Origin: Turnera subulata
Taxonomy: Eukaryota; Streptophyta; Magnoliopsida; Malpighiales; Passifloraceae
Direction of reading: 5' to 3'
NCBI GenBank assembly: GCA_028386065.3
Contig: JAKUCV010001914.1
Location: 1-64,000, forward strand
DNA: 64,000 bases
Both the position numbers and the translations under genes were made by a program. Under the pieces are notes generated by a model, which was not told the origin of the DNA, ran no database searches, and saw only the letters and a list, made by a program, of their open reading frames with translations. Below, piece by piece: positions 17,878 to 32,600 of this stretch (the first letter of the stretch is position 1; the number at the start of each line of letters is the position of its first letter).

Positions 17878-19223
17878 GGGATAATTGCACCGCGAGTCCT
17901 ATAACATTTCGCCAAAACTCATTTGAGTCTTAAAAGCAAAAAACGACTCATTCGAGTCCTATAACGTTTTAACATGACACCAAACAAGTCCCCGTTAAGG
18001 TTTCCGTCCATTTTCTTCGTTATCTTTGACTTTCCATGATCCACATCAGATCCACATCATCCCACCTAACCTGCCATGTAAAAAAAATAACATCATATTT
18101 TTATAAAAATATATTAATATAAAAAATACCATTATTGTTAAAAAAAAGAAATTCTCAAAAAAAAAAAAAGCAAATCGCCGATCTCTTCTCCTTCTTCTCC
18201 TTCTCCTCCATCTTCTCTCTCACACTTTCAACTCCTCTCCAAGCTGTTGTGAGTTGAATAAGAAGAGATCCAGAGGGGCTTTGGTCTCTCAGTCGGCCTT
18301 CCCAGACGGCCTTGTTTCGTCGCCACGTCCGATCACTATCTCATCCCTCAACCACACCACTCTCCTCCCTTCGGCCGCCTCTCCTCCGGCTCTCTTCTCT
18401 CCCGGTAACAGATCCCCCACAATTTTCTGTTTTTGGCCGTCTTACTTTTTAAAAAATAAAAAAATTGATAAGATACCAACTTAACTCACCGGATTTTGTG
18501 GCTGCAGATGTCGTTGAGACACCGTATAACAAGGTGGCGGAGGAGTTGGGTTTCCAAACGGTATCGGAAGAGTTTGTCTGAGACCGGAGAGTGTAACTCC
18601 AAAGCCATACTCTCTCGCTCCCTCTTCGCACTCCATTGTTAGTGAAAGAAAACCGCATCACACTTTTTTTGTTTTCTTCAACTTCAAAATTGATACGTCA
18701 TTTGTTATTGATTGGTTGTTGTTGTAATTGAATTAAATGGATGCAGTGAGGAGTGGGCAGGAATATTTCATGAATTGAATTGGGGCTGGGTGAGTCGAGG
18801 GGGAGGATTTGGGAGGAGGAGGAAGAGTGGTGGTGTGCTAAGTGAGATGGCGGTGGTGGAGTTTTAATTTGGAGAGGAGAAGGGTTTGCTAAGAGGAATA
18901 GTGCAAATTTTATTGATTAATTGCCATTGATTGTCATTAGTTATCACTAATGGTCATTAACTATTATTTTGACTAATTGTTATTTAATTGTTATTCATTA
19001 ATTTTTAATTTTGAATTTCAGATTTTTTAGTTATTTCCTTTAATTTTTATTATTTCCATGTATATACTTAACGGCCACGTCAGCAAAAATTTGACAGAAA
19101 TTTGGACAGGGACTCGAATGGCGTCATGTTAAAACGTTATAGGACTCGAATGAGTCGTTTTTCGCTTTTAGGACTCAAATGAATTTTGGGGAAAGGTTTT
19201 AGGACTCGCGGTGCAATTATCCC
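17878..19223. mobile_element. Non-autonomous Mutator-like element with long TIRs
   Basis: A 1,346-bp element bounded by inverted repeats of about 117 bp (17878-17994 and 19107-19223). Both ends begin GGGATAATTGCACCGCGAGT when read inward, and both carry the internal AACGACTCATTCGAGTCCTA. It is flanked by a 10-bp target duplication: CTCCAAAAGT at 17868-17877 and CTCCAAAACT at 19224-19233, one mismatch. Long TIRs plus a 9-11 bp duplication are the hallmarks of Mutator-like elements. No transposase is encoded. The interior has a CT-rich, GC-richer stretch (18180-18650) with a possible intron, suggesting captured gene sequence (Pack-MULE). Confidence 0.9.
18254..18640 (+). pseudogene. Possible captured gene fragment inside the Mutator-like element
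   Basis: An open stretch (18254 to about 18404, Ser/Pro-rich) ends at a donor-like CCCG|GTAACA. It is followed by AT-rich intron-like sequence and an acceptor GCTGCAG at 18501-18507. Downstream, one frame reads VETPYNKVAEELGFQTVSEEF before a stop, and a second, Arg/Ser-rich frame is also open. The intron-like structure and the composition contrast with the AT-rich TIR-flanking sequence point to capture of host gene DNA. The source gene was not recognised. Confidence 0.4.
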
Positions 19224-19233
19224 CTCCAAAACT

Positions 19234-21578
19234 AGCCTCTCCATTACTCACAGTAAAGTTGTTAGTCCCTTTACAGTACTATCATTTCTTTTCCTCTGGC
19301 CATCACATTTTTTTTTTTTAGTCTAGAATGTGAGCCCTAGAATCCCATTGATGTCCCCCTTCTTTAAGGTCACTGCCCGTACTTTATTCACTTGAATTCT
19401 AATTATGGATTGGGATATTGCATGATTCAAAAGTATCATTCCTACAAAATTTGTTTTTTTTTTTTTTATGAAACACGAATTTTGTATTGGTTGGTCGTAC
19501 CCGCAATAATAGTCCATATAGCAAATTGGTAATGCCTAGCACTTTCCCTCATCGGTTTATTGATTTTGAAAATCTTATTCTATCGTGTTATGTATGAATT
19601 ATGATATATTGCAGTTTCATTTATTATTTTTTGGGTGGAATCATAGTTTCATTTATGAACAAACAGGGATTTACCTGCGCATTCCTATGCTGTCCATCAG
19701 TGCTTAGTCTAAAAACTTGCACATGACCTATGAAGTCGAGTTATTTTTTTCAGTCTATACTCTATACCTATACCTGTATAATCAATGGCGGAGTTAGAAA
19801 AAAATTTTAAAGAGGGCCAATATAATTTTTTTCAATAATAAGGACTTAAATAAAAAAATAAAATTTAAAGAAGACCAAATGTAAATTTTAATAGGACTTA
19901 AATGAGAAAATTAAAAATTTAAGGGGGCCTTGGCCACCCTCAGCCCCTCTAAGCCCCAGCCACTGTGTATAGTGTATACCAATCTTTACACAGCCTAGTC
20001 TAGGCCGAACCGCCAATGAGAAGCAGATTTCCATTTCTAGAGTGCTGTGGTTTCTACTTTACAAATTTACCATGGCATCGAATCTTTCTCTGCAAGGAAA
20101 CTAATACGTACAAAAATAAAGGTGCAAGACTGTCTTTGTAAGGAGGTTTGTGCTAACATAGGGATGCTGCTTTTTTAGTGGGTGGCTCAATCTCACTCTC
20201 AAATGTCTAAGCATGCACTAAAATTAACTAAATTATTTCCTTAATACTAATAAGGTTGCTGTATTAACAAATTTTTTGAACATACATTATTAACAATTTA
20301 TGAGTCCTCTATACTAAAAGGATCATTAGTCATTCATTTATCATTTATAAGCTTACACAATGCAACAATAAATGGATGATTGAGTTTCATAATTACAAAA
20401 AAAAAAAATTCTCATCTACTGATCATGTGTAAATGCATTTGTATCTCACGTCTGATTCAGTTTGTCTCTTTCATGCCGTACATTTTTAGTGTTTTATAAA
20501 TTATAATTATACTCAAGACATGTCATTACTCTTAACGGCATGCCCTGTATACTGACATCACAAATTTGTCTTAGATTTACGATTAGGGTAGATATGCGCC
20601 GTTTATCGTAAGTAGTAACGCTACATGGCAATTGGAAAATATGTTAAGAAAATGAAAATTGTAAAATAGAGCACGAAGGCGCAAGGAATATAGCATTCAT
20701 CTTCTAGTTTTTCACTGCTAATTCACTATGCAAATACTCGTAATTTGAAGTCATAAATGCGAATCCAATGGATGGATCGGAGCAAATATGCGCATGGCAT
20801 TCGACAACCAAAAAAAAGAATAATGCGCATGGCACCGTGCCAGAAACCATTAAGGCTTTGTTTTTTTGGCCAAACATGAAGGCTTTGTAAAAAGATGCCT
20901 CGTGTTGCTTTTTCTTTTTCGGGAAATATTTTGTTGGCTTAATTTATCAGATACTATTATTGTTCTATGCCAGCCAACACTGCTAGTAGTAAAGACGGGA
21001 AAGAGACAAAAAAATCCTAGTGATAGTACTACTATTATTTAATCCATTTTGAGGACTCCAAAAAATCTTAATTAAAAACATTAATCACATCATGTTAATC
21101 ATCACCAACTCGCCCCTCACCAAACCACACACACACCACCAAAAAGAGAAACTCTTCTTCTTTCCCCCAACAGCGCATTCCCATTCTACCCTCACAACCG
21201 TTTAAGCTCCCCACTCTCCCTCCTCTCTCCCTTCCTCGCGCGTGCACGAGTAGTCAACCCCCCCAAACAAGTCACCAACCCAAACACCCATACCACACGA
21301 AGAATAAAAATTAAAAAACCAACGCCACCCCGCCACGTCACAACTAACTCCAACCTTGACAGAGATATTTACCCCAAGTCCAAATCCTCACCATGGGTGT
21401 TCCCGTCAAAATACAAAATTCGCAAGGGCATTTCAGTCAGAAAATTGAACAGCGTTGCATGGCATTATTGGACGAAGCAAAAACAAAGCTGTTTTTGCCG
21501 GTTGATATTCGGCGAGTGAGGTGATAGTACAGTACACTAAACACACACACATAAAAAACGCAACACTGAGTCTTTCTT
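19234..21578. other. Intergenic region
   Basis: Mostly AT-rich with no gene. At about 19785-19970 a block begins ATGGCGGAGTTAG and ends CCCTCTAAGCCCCAGCCACTG, with AAATTTTAA tracts between. It resembles a common but unclassified plant repeat fragment. The last few hundred bases (after about 21100) are C-rich and belong to the upstream region of the DEAD-box gene. Confidence 0.4.
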
Positions 21579-21608
21579 CCTCCTCTCTCTCTCTCTCTAT
21601 ATATATTC
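21579..21608 (+). promoter_or_regulatory. CT-rich tract and TATATATA ahead of the DEAD-box gene
   Basis: A (CT)n run at about 21583-21598 is directly followed by TATATATA and lies about 170 bases before the start codon. Pyrimidine patches and TATA elements are typical of plant core promoters. Which one acts, and where transcription starts, cannot be told from sequence. Confidence 0.4.
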
Positions 21609-21778
21609 ATTGAAACGACGTGGTGCTTTGCGTGTTTGTTTGTGTGTGCAAGGCAGGCGCTGCATTTTCGGTTTTCGGTTTTCAAGTTTGTCAACTCCAT
21701 TTTTGCTTCCTCCCCACCAAACCACCCCACTCACACACACACACACTCGAAAAAAACAACAAACAAAACTCGCCGATC

Positions 21779-24717
<2,939 letters not shown>

Positions 24718-25734
24718 ACGCATACTTTTTGGTTTTGGATTCATTTTAATTGCAGGGAGTATGTAGTGATGACTTTTATTTTATATGTATTAGCTTTTAG
24801 TGCAGCAGTAGCCATCGAGTCTAACTACTGTCTTCAGGTTGGAAATGGAGATGACAAATAGCCTTTACAGCATATAATGATTTGGAGATGCGCAAAGCTT
24901 CATTTGTTGTAGGTGGTGGATGTAATTACTGTAAAATTCCACCTTTTTGACTGGATTAGTCGGATACTTGGCGGTTAATCTTTTTGGGTTTTTCATGCAG
25001 AACATTGTTATATGTGTTTTGAACACATTTTGCCGAAGTTGTAAAGCTTCAAATCTATCATCTATATGCCTCTGATGAGTGATGATTATGCTTGGGGGAT
25101 GCTTCTCATATTGCACAATTCTAGTGTGTACCCTTTGTCTTTATTCTTCAAAGATGTAGATTTGGGATTACCATTGACAATGATGAAGTACTTTTTGATT
25201 CAAGTTGACCATTGAGTTTTGGGTTTAAGAACAGAAATCCAACTTTGTTTGAAAAAATTCCAAATCTACAGCATGAATTTTGAATAAAATCATACGCGCT
25301 CAGTAGATGAGATGTTACTTCAATGATATTATAGTTTTTTCTCACAAAAAAAAAATGATATTATAGGTTATTCGTTGGATAGAAAGTCCGAAGTTTGGGT
25401 TTTAATTCAAAGCCTTTGAACTGAAAGCAAATATTGTTATTGTTGTTATCCAAAAAACAACAAATATTGGTAGTTCTAATCGTTTATTTTGTAGGCACTT
25501 CCTCTAATGATTTAGCAATTATATCTGCTTATCTTTCTCTTACCAGTTCTGGGATGTAAGGGCCTTAGTTGATAATTATCCATTGTGGTAACCTTTCATT
25601 TTTGGTACTTACAAGAATTAAGGTAAATATAATTACGACGCCGTTAGCTACCAATTGCCATCCCAAAATCGTGAGCATTAAGATTGCATCTTTATCTAAA
25701 AGCTCAATTTTTAAACTCTAGATCCTGCAGGATT

Positions 25735-25890
25735 TAGTGTACCCCAGTATTATGACGCGTAGCAGGTGAGGGTGTCCGCTAGTGCCCCGGTTGGGCGGTC
25801 TCTCCTATGAGGAGGGTCTAATGCCAGGATGTAACCGGTATTGACCGGGGCCTGGACCGACGGGGCGATGATGACACAACTGATGCCTTT
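25735..25890 (+). repeat. Possible retroelement 3'-end fragment
   Basis: GC-rich sequence (GTGCCCCGGTTGGGCGG, GACCGGGGCCTGGACCGACG) in otherwise AT-rich intergenic DNA, ending in ACAACTGATGCCTTTTTT. Composition and the T-rich end suggest a LINE or SINE tail. No coding similarity was seen, so the class is open. Confidence 0.3.
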
Positions 25891-26228
25891 TTTATTTTGA
25901 CAAAAAAAAATAATGGATATGCTTGCATAATGATGGCTTTTGTAATCTGTCTGGAGATTTTTCATTTTTCCCATGTTAGTACTACTGGAGATTAATATAA
26001 GTATATAACGTCTTTATAACCAAAAAAAAAAAAAAAAAAAAAAAAGAGACCCTGTCAGGCTAAGATCAGGCGACATGTCATGCACGAGCAAAACCTAGTC
26101 GACGACATGCAGCCCAGAATGACGAAACAGTCCTATGAATTATGAAAGACACAGACTTTCCTTTCCTGTAATATTTAAAACGCGAACACAAAACCATCCT
26201 TAACCCTTCCAGCACCGACCATCTATTC

Positions 26229-26252
26229 TATTCTATATCTATATATCTTCTA
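26229..26252 (+). promoter_or_regulatory. TATA-like element ahead of the Alba gene
   Basis: CTATATCTATATATC lies about 120 bases before the Alba start codon, followed by a purine-rich leader that contains GGGTTAGGGTTG. A position of roughly 30 bases before a leader of about 90 bases is plausible for a TATA box. Confidence 0.4.
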
Positions 26253-26364
26253 TTCAGGGAAACGCCGAAACGGCTAAAACAAAAGCAAAATAAAAAAAGA
26301 ACAAAACAGTGAGAGGGAGGGAGAGAGAGAGGGTTAGGGTTGTTTTTCTACACAAATCGACACA

Positions 26365-28194
26365 ATGGAAGAAGTGACGGAAGGGGTTAACAACATGAAC
26401 TTGGGCGGCGCCGGAGGAGACGCACACAAGAAGAACCGGATTCAAGTCTCCAACACCAAAAAGCCCTTGTACTTCTATGTCAACCTCGCCAAGGTAATAA
26501 TAATCTCTACACGAACACAGGATACCCTTGGTTAGATTAGATTAGGTTAATTTAGATTAATTCCTGATTAATTTAACAGAGTTGTTTTTATGTTTGGGTT
26601 TTTGCAGAAGTATATGCAGCAGTATAACGAGATCGAGCTCTCTGCTCTTGGCATGGGTCAGTCTAAATTACTGTTTTCTCCGATCTCGCTCTCTGCTTTT
26701 TTTTTTTTTTTGTTCTGGTCGGCTCGTCTCCGTCTCGTCGCGTCGTCACGTTTTCTATTTGCGGCTTTTTCTTGTTAGTTATCTGTGGTTATTGGCTTAC
26801 GCATTCCATTGGTTTTGTATAGAATATTCAGTCACGTCGTGTATCTGCCTACTCCATCGTAAATTTTGTGTGTGTGTTTTGTAGACGATTGTGTGTTCGC
26901 CTATGTGGATTTTAGGATTCTAAGGTATATCCTTTGGTTATAAAGGATGATGGTCCAACTATTGAGGAAAGTGGTAGCTTGTTATGTCAATGTGAAGACT
27001 CATATACAATGATGAAGTTGGCTTTTTGCTTGCTCAGAATTTATCTTAAATGGAACAGGCTTTTTAAGTTTTATTTGGGAATTATGTTAACATACAGGGA
27101 GAAAAAGTGTGATTGTGACTCTGTTTATTGAAATTTATAACCCCTAAAGGAAATTTTCTCGGAATGCAATGACGTGTGCAAATATATCGCGGGATTTGTC
27201 GGCTACCATCTATGACTGATATGTGTTTTGGCTGTGTATGCTGTGTTATCATATCATGATTCGAAAATATGCTTTTCGCTTACTCAAATTCAAGTGTGTG
27301 ACAGTCTATCCTTGTGTATGTGACATGTGGATGTTGGTGATGTTCGTGTTTCACTAGCAGTTGTTTGCCAATTTTTGTATGGCCAATGTTCTTAGCAATT
27401 CCAACGATTAATGTTGTTGTTTTGTTACTTCATCAGCTATTGCGACAGTTGTTACCGTTGCAGAAATTCTGAAGAACAATGGATTTGCCATTGAAAAGAG
27501 TAAGTCTCTTATCTTTTTGCTGACTAACTATCTTTCAGTGAGGTTTTGAATTTAAAGTAATTGATTTCCTCTTTCAGAGATCATGACCTCAACGGTTGAT
27601 ATGAGGGATGAAACAAGAGGGCGTCCTGTCCAGAAAGCCAAGGTAAAATCAATGAGTCTGTTTTTATGCCTTACCTTTTGGAAGCATTTTTCTTGGCTAT
27701 AAAAGTCATGCCAAATGGGATGCTCCTGCATGAGGTCTCTGTATGTCCTACCGATAGCTCTTGATTGGTTATGTAGCCCATTCTGGCATACCGCTGCCAT
27801 TTTCTGTGTTTTCATACTTAATTCTTATGCAAAAGGTCATTTACCCTTCCACTTTGCATTGATGGTTTATTTTGGCAGTGGTTTGTTTTGGTGATTTCTT
27901 ATCTCTCTGAATTTGGAGAGCTCCCTCTTTTGCTGTGATGCTCTTTTCCTTATCTGCATTGGTTCTTGAGTCCATATGTCTTTTCCACTTGTTTGGGTCT
28001 GCCTTGGTGCTCTCTGCCTTGAATCTTGTACATTGTTCGGGTTCCCTTTTCTATCTGTCACTTTGATGCTAATGGTTTTCTTATTGCTATTTCTTCTTTG
28101 GCAGATTGAGATAGTGCTGGGAAAGACGGAGAAATTTGATGAATTGATGGCAGCCGCTGAAGAGGGGGAAAATGGAGGTCATGAGCAGAGCTGA
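26365..28194 (+). CDS. Alba-family DNA/RNA-binding protein
   Basis: Small nucleic-acid-binding protein of the plant Alba family (At1g29250/At2g34160-like); plant members bind RNA and R-loops. Five exons: 26365-26493, 26608-26656, 27437-27499, 27578-27642, 28105-28194, phases consistent, 131 aa. The Alba fold covers about residues 24-115: NRIQVSNTKKPLYFYVNLAK, YMQQYNEIELSALGMAIATV, AEILKNNGFAIEKKI and TSTVDMRDETRGRPVQKAKI. The acidic tail (AAAEEGENGGHEQS) is short. The single-domain form without C-terminal RGG repeats fits the short Alba subgroup. The long second intron (780 bp) contains only spurious ORFs. Confidence 0.95.
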
Positions 28195-30055
28195 AGAGCT
28201 GATTGTGTTAGTGTCTAGTTTCTGTTGGTTTGAATGAGTCGAAATCAACAAATCCACTTATTCACCTATTCGTCAATTTGTTTGAATTCTTAGGTGTCTG
28301 AGTTGGTTCCATTTGAATGGGTTTGGTAGCTGTGAAAATTTGATGATGTTAGAAAGCATAGAAACGAAAATTTTCATTTGCTATCCAAGAATCAATTTTG
28401 TTATTTATTACTTCGTTTTTAATTCTTAAAAAGGCTGGAATTAACCCTTGAGGCGTTCATTTTCAATTGTTTCATGGTTGAACTTGCTATTAGGAATGCA
28501 CGTTAGTGCCCATTGAAATTCGTTAGTGCCTTAATTGAAATTCTACAATGAAAAAGAGTAGTGCTTACCCTTTTTGTGTTTGCGCTCAGTTGCAACCTGC
28601 AAACCTGTTATTATCAATCCACACTTATCCTTTGGATACATTCATCTACCAAACCCCTTGTTCCACTTCTATATGGTGTTTTGTTCCCTGGTGTCGGGAC
28701 ATCAAGGAGCTGGGTGTTGATTATGCTTTGGTTAAAACATTTTTGTTGATGTTGGACTGTTGATTGCGTTTCCAAAATATGCAGTGGGTTCAAACCACTT
28801 GCTGCATGCTTATTTTATTATTGCTTCAATTTATATCTTACTAAAACTAGGATGGGAAGGAACCTCTCATTTGGGTTCGACCAACAAAAACCTCTCATTT
28901 GGGGACTCCGATATATGAACATGAAAGAATCGTCAATGGAGGTCAGTGTGCAAATGATGCCACCCGATAAAGTCATCCATAGATGTATGCAACAGTGCAT
29001 AAGGCATGCAAGTTACAGTGCAAAGGAATATGCCTTTGGTGCTCCCAACTCGCCAACTTGCTCTCGTATTCTTGATGCTTATTGCAGGTCGCCCCGTGGT
29101 TATCTTTTAACGCAAAGCTTGTAAGATACAAGGAACAAAATCACACGTTACAACAATATACTAGAGACGACTGAAGCCAGTAGGAATAAAAAAACTAGTA
29201 CGTTCTGTGATACTTATTTGAATGGTGAAAGCTTCTCCTGAAGATGGGAATGTGTAAGCCCTATCTCTCCAACTTTATGGGTTTCTTCTCTCACTTTCTC
29301 TTCATATTATCAGCAGTTAGTAGCATTAAGAAATCAGAGTTGTAGGCTGTAGCATATTCTTGTTCTCTGATGATGTTAGCACGATGGCGATCTCGCCTTC
29401 ACACACAAATTGTAAATTAGACCAAAAGCTGACACTGTTCCGTTAATACCTTCATGTTACTATCATTTTCACACCCGCACTTGTTGCTAACATCACCAGC
29501 AGGAGTGTTAATAACAATCCAGCCAATGTAGAGCACACTCTAACATATATAGGAAAATTTCCCAACCTCTAGCGATAAGATCTGTAAAAATCCTTGTTGC
29601 AATAACAGCAAAAACTACAAGAGAAAGTCAAAATGCCGCTTGTAGGAGCAAGATCTAGAAAAAATAGAAAAAAAAACGTAAACAATGTCACATGTTTCCT
29701 TCCCATCATTCACTTTGGGGCAATAGAATTTCAGATTCACCAACACTCCTAATTGATGCTACAGTCTTACAAACAAAAAAAGGGCCCTAGGTGGAGTCAA
29801 GAAGGTTGTCCAGAAATTTGAACAACTCTGACAACCTACCTCACCTAGAAACAGATCCTCAAGTAATTATCTAACTAAATAAAAGGTTTATTTGAAAGGT
29901 GCAGTCTCATAAGCTTTTCACTAGCACGGTGTCTCAGTTCCCCCTTCCATCTGAAAATACCTAATGAACTCAAAACTTACTATCAAAAAAGTAATAACAA
30001 TAAAGAATTCAAAACTATGGTATCTTTGACATAGGGTAGGCATGCTTCAGGCTGA
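28195..30055. other. Intergenic region between convergent genes
   Basis: Contains the Alba 3' UTR (to about 28.4 kb) and, at the right, the 3' UTR of the minus-strand Brittle1 gene. A 90-codon ORF at 28852-29124 shows no domain, repeat or splice support. Nothing else was recognised. Confidence 0.5.
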
Positions 30056-32600
30056 TCAAGAATCTTCCTCTTCCATAATCAGTATTCTCTTGCAAGCTTC
30101 ATAGCACATGAAGGAAATGCCAGCCGCTGGTACTATTTTAATGCAGCTTGGACCCAAACCTTTGTAAAGACCTGGCAGACCCTCCTTCTCAAGAATGCTC
30201 GCAAGAGCATGAAGCATGTTATGGTACTGTCTCCCACTGAGTGCCCCAGCCTGCATGTGCTTTCGAGCCACCTCAAGGGGAAAAGTTGCGGTACTTGATA
30301 TTGCCCCGGCTGCTGATCCAATCAGAAGAGTCATGATATTACCAATTTCCTCTTTCTTGAAAGTCTTTTTATAAGCTTTCCTTAACATATCATAGGCACA
30401 GTAATTGGCAGCAGCATACGGGATTACGCCAATCAGACTAGGGGTGAGACCTCTATAAAGTTCTCCAGGACCTTCTTCCCTTGCAATCTTTAAGAATGCA
30501 TCTAAAAGATTCTTGTATACTCCCCTCTGCAGGGATAAATTAAAATCAGATGGAAGGAAAATACATTGTTAATTCAGAACTTGTTTTCAATCATGAACTT
30601 ACTTGCACAGTTAGCCTGGTTTTGACTAACTCAAGTGGGTAAGTCAACAATGTAGAGCTAACTCCAGCCAAAGCACCAGCAATTGAAGAAGCAGGAATTG
30701 GCAGTTTTGGCTGTTCCCCAGGTTTAGGAGACAAGTTCTTTACAACAGTATCATACACCAATAACTGCAGAATGGTTCCCAAGCAAAACAGTTAAATAGT
30801 TTGATCGACAAAAGTAAAAGATAAAGAGAACGACACAGAACTTCAAACCAATTCAACATAACATGATGTCAGTAGCTGTTAACAAAATAAGCATATTTAG
30901 ATAGGCAATGCAATGCACTCAGATATGCACAGATTCATAGACATTTTTATATCCAAGAAATGCATAAGTGGCAGCAGGCTACAAAGACACTAATTGTGTA
31001 GAACTATCTGTCATTGCACCACTCTGGTGCCCCTTTTAAAAGTCCCCTTCTGAATAATTACCAATTTGGACAACCTAGTATCTTAACCAGATGTGCAGGA
31101 ATAAACCAAAGCTATGAATACCTAGCAAGCCACGAGTAAAAGGGCCCCAAGCAAGCAGCAAATCTTGTTGAAGACAGCAGCACGATAAGCAGATGAATAA
31201 CAAAGCACTTTGGCCAATTCATTCCATGGCCAAGTGACTTCACTTTAACCAGTTATGAACAAACCACAAAAAAAAAACCTTCTTAAAGGCCAGAATAAAG
31301 ACAGCAGGCAAGCAGACAGTCTTGGAAGCAACAAAATTAGTTGATCTGATTACAGGATATAAATTATGAAAACAAAGAATTTTAAAAGACAAACTCAATT
31401 AATTGACTGACATGATGGACTTTGCTGATCTAGAACCAGTTCATTGTTCCATCAAAAACTAAGAGTTGCTAATCATTATAGTCTGATGATGACATTACTA
31501 GGATATATCATAAAGCATCATAAAAAAATGTAAAGCAGACTTTCTCTTCGAAAGGAAAATGTAATAATCCTAAGAACCGCATTCTAAATATCAATAAGCT
31601 AATCCATACCCTAAGTTTGACCGTATAAAAGACAATGAAAACGAAAGGCCATCAGGGTAAGATATGGCAACCACATCACAACCTCTCCATACGAAAGCTG
31701 GTTACTGAATGCTCATTGTAGAAAAAATAAAAAGGTTTGAATTACTGTCAAGACTTAAGATCACCAATCTCAGAAGAAAAATGAACCGAGACATCTCTCT
31801 GGAAGAATAAAACTTGACAACTTAAATTGAAGAACAAAGCAACATGCAATCTAACACTGCTATAGCATTGAAGTTTAAGTTTATGAAAAAGATAATTGGA
31901 AAAGCATAAAAAGACAAGAGAAAACGTCCAAACGAAACAGAAAGAAATTGTAAGCATTTAAGTAGGATTTAAGGATGCAAACCTCAATAGCTTTACTTGG
32001 AGCCACCCGAAGGACATTAACCAAATTTCCCCTGAACAAGCCCTTCCACCCATCAGTCTTCATAATAGTATTAAACACCTCAGTTGACGAGTTCCCACAA
32101 CTACCTACCATCAAATGGGTCCTTATAGTCTCTAAAGGAGCAACAGCAGTTCGTGATACAGCCCCTGCAATTCCACCACTTATCAACCTCCTCAGTGCTG
32201 GATTTCTAATCTTAATCTTCCATTTAAACCCCGACTTCTTCTTCTTCTTCACCTCTTCTTCCTCCACTACCTCGAAAACATCCACAACCTCCAATTCAGG
32301 ACTGTTGGTGACTGGAAAAGCTGATTCCCTAGTACCCGGAAAAGCTGGTTCTGCAGTAGACACAAACTTCATCTGCAAACTAGACACCAAGGTTTTCGAG
32401 CTTGTGACATTGTCCAGTAGATTTTGGGAGACACCATATCCCTTCCCAACTTGGTTAACGCTAGCAAATAAGCCACCGCCTCTAACTCTACCCTTTCTAA
32501 CATTACACTCTTGAGGAAACAATTCAAGTTTAATGCCAGAATTACAGAACACCACATCATGGTTTCTGTGTTGAACAAATTGGAGACTATCTCTACCCAT
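30056..32600 (-). CDS. Brittle1-type adenine nucleotide carrier (mitochondrial carrier family)
   Basis: Membrane carrier of the mitochondrial carrier family; Brittle1 proteins move adenine nucleotides across plastid and/or mitochondrial inner membranes (Arabidopsis SHS1/BT1, At4g32400). Three exons in coding order: 32600-31983, 30764-30603, 30526-30056, phase 0 throughout, 416 aa. Three carrier repeats carry the signature PxExx(K/R): PLETIRTHL in repeat 1, PLELVKTRL in repeat 2 and PLEVARKHM in repeat 3. The ~120 residues before repeat 1 include a family-like VNQVGKGYGV segment and an acidic/lysine stretch (VVEEEEVKKKKK), consistent with an organelle-targeting extension. An ATG 15 codons upstream (32645) is also in frame; the chosen MGRDSL start matches the family's MG- start. 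The first intron is 1.2 kb. Confidence 0.94.

Larger units (their letters stand above)
24718..26364. other. 3' UTR, intergenic DNA and Alba promoter
   Basis: Includes the DEAD-box 3' UTR to about 25.0 kb, then AT-rich DNA. A GC-rich block at 25735-25880 followed by a T-rich tail (GATGCCTTTTTT) looks like the 3' end of an unclassified retroelement. A pure A run of about 25 bases at 26021-26045 is followed by a second GC-richer fragment. Confidence 0.4.

Noticed and set aside
28852..29124. 90-codon ORF as a gene
   Set aside because: No recognisable domain, no splice or promoter support, lies between two convergent 3' UTRs.
31975..32514. 179-codon ORF on the plus strand
   Set aside because: Antisense shadow of Brittle1 exon 1.
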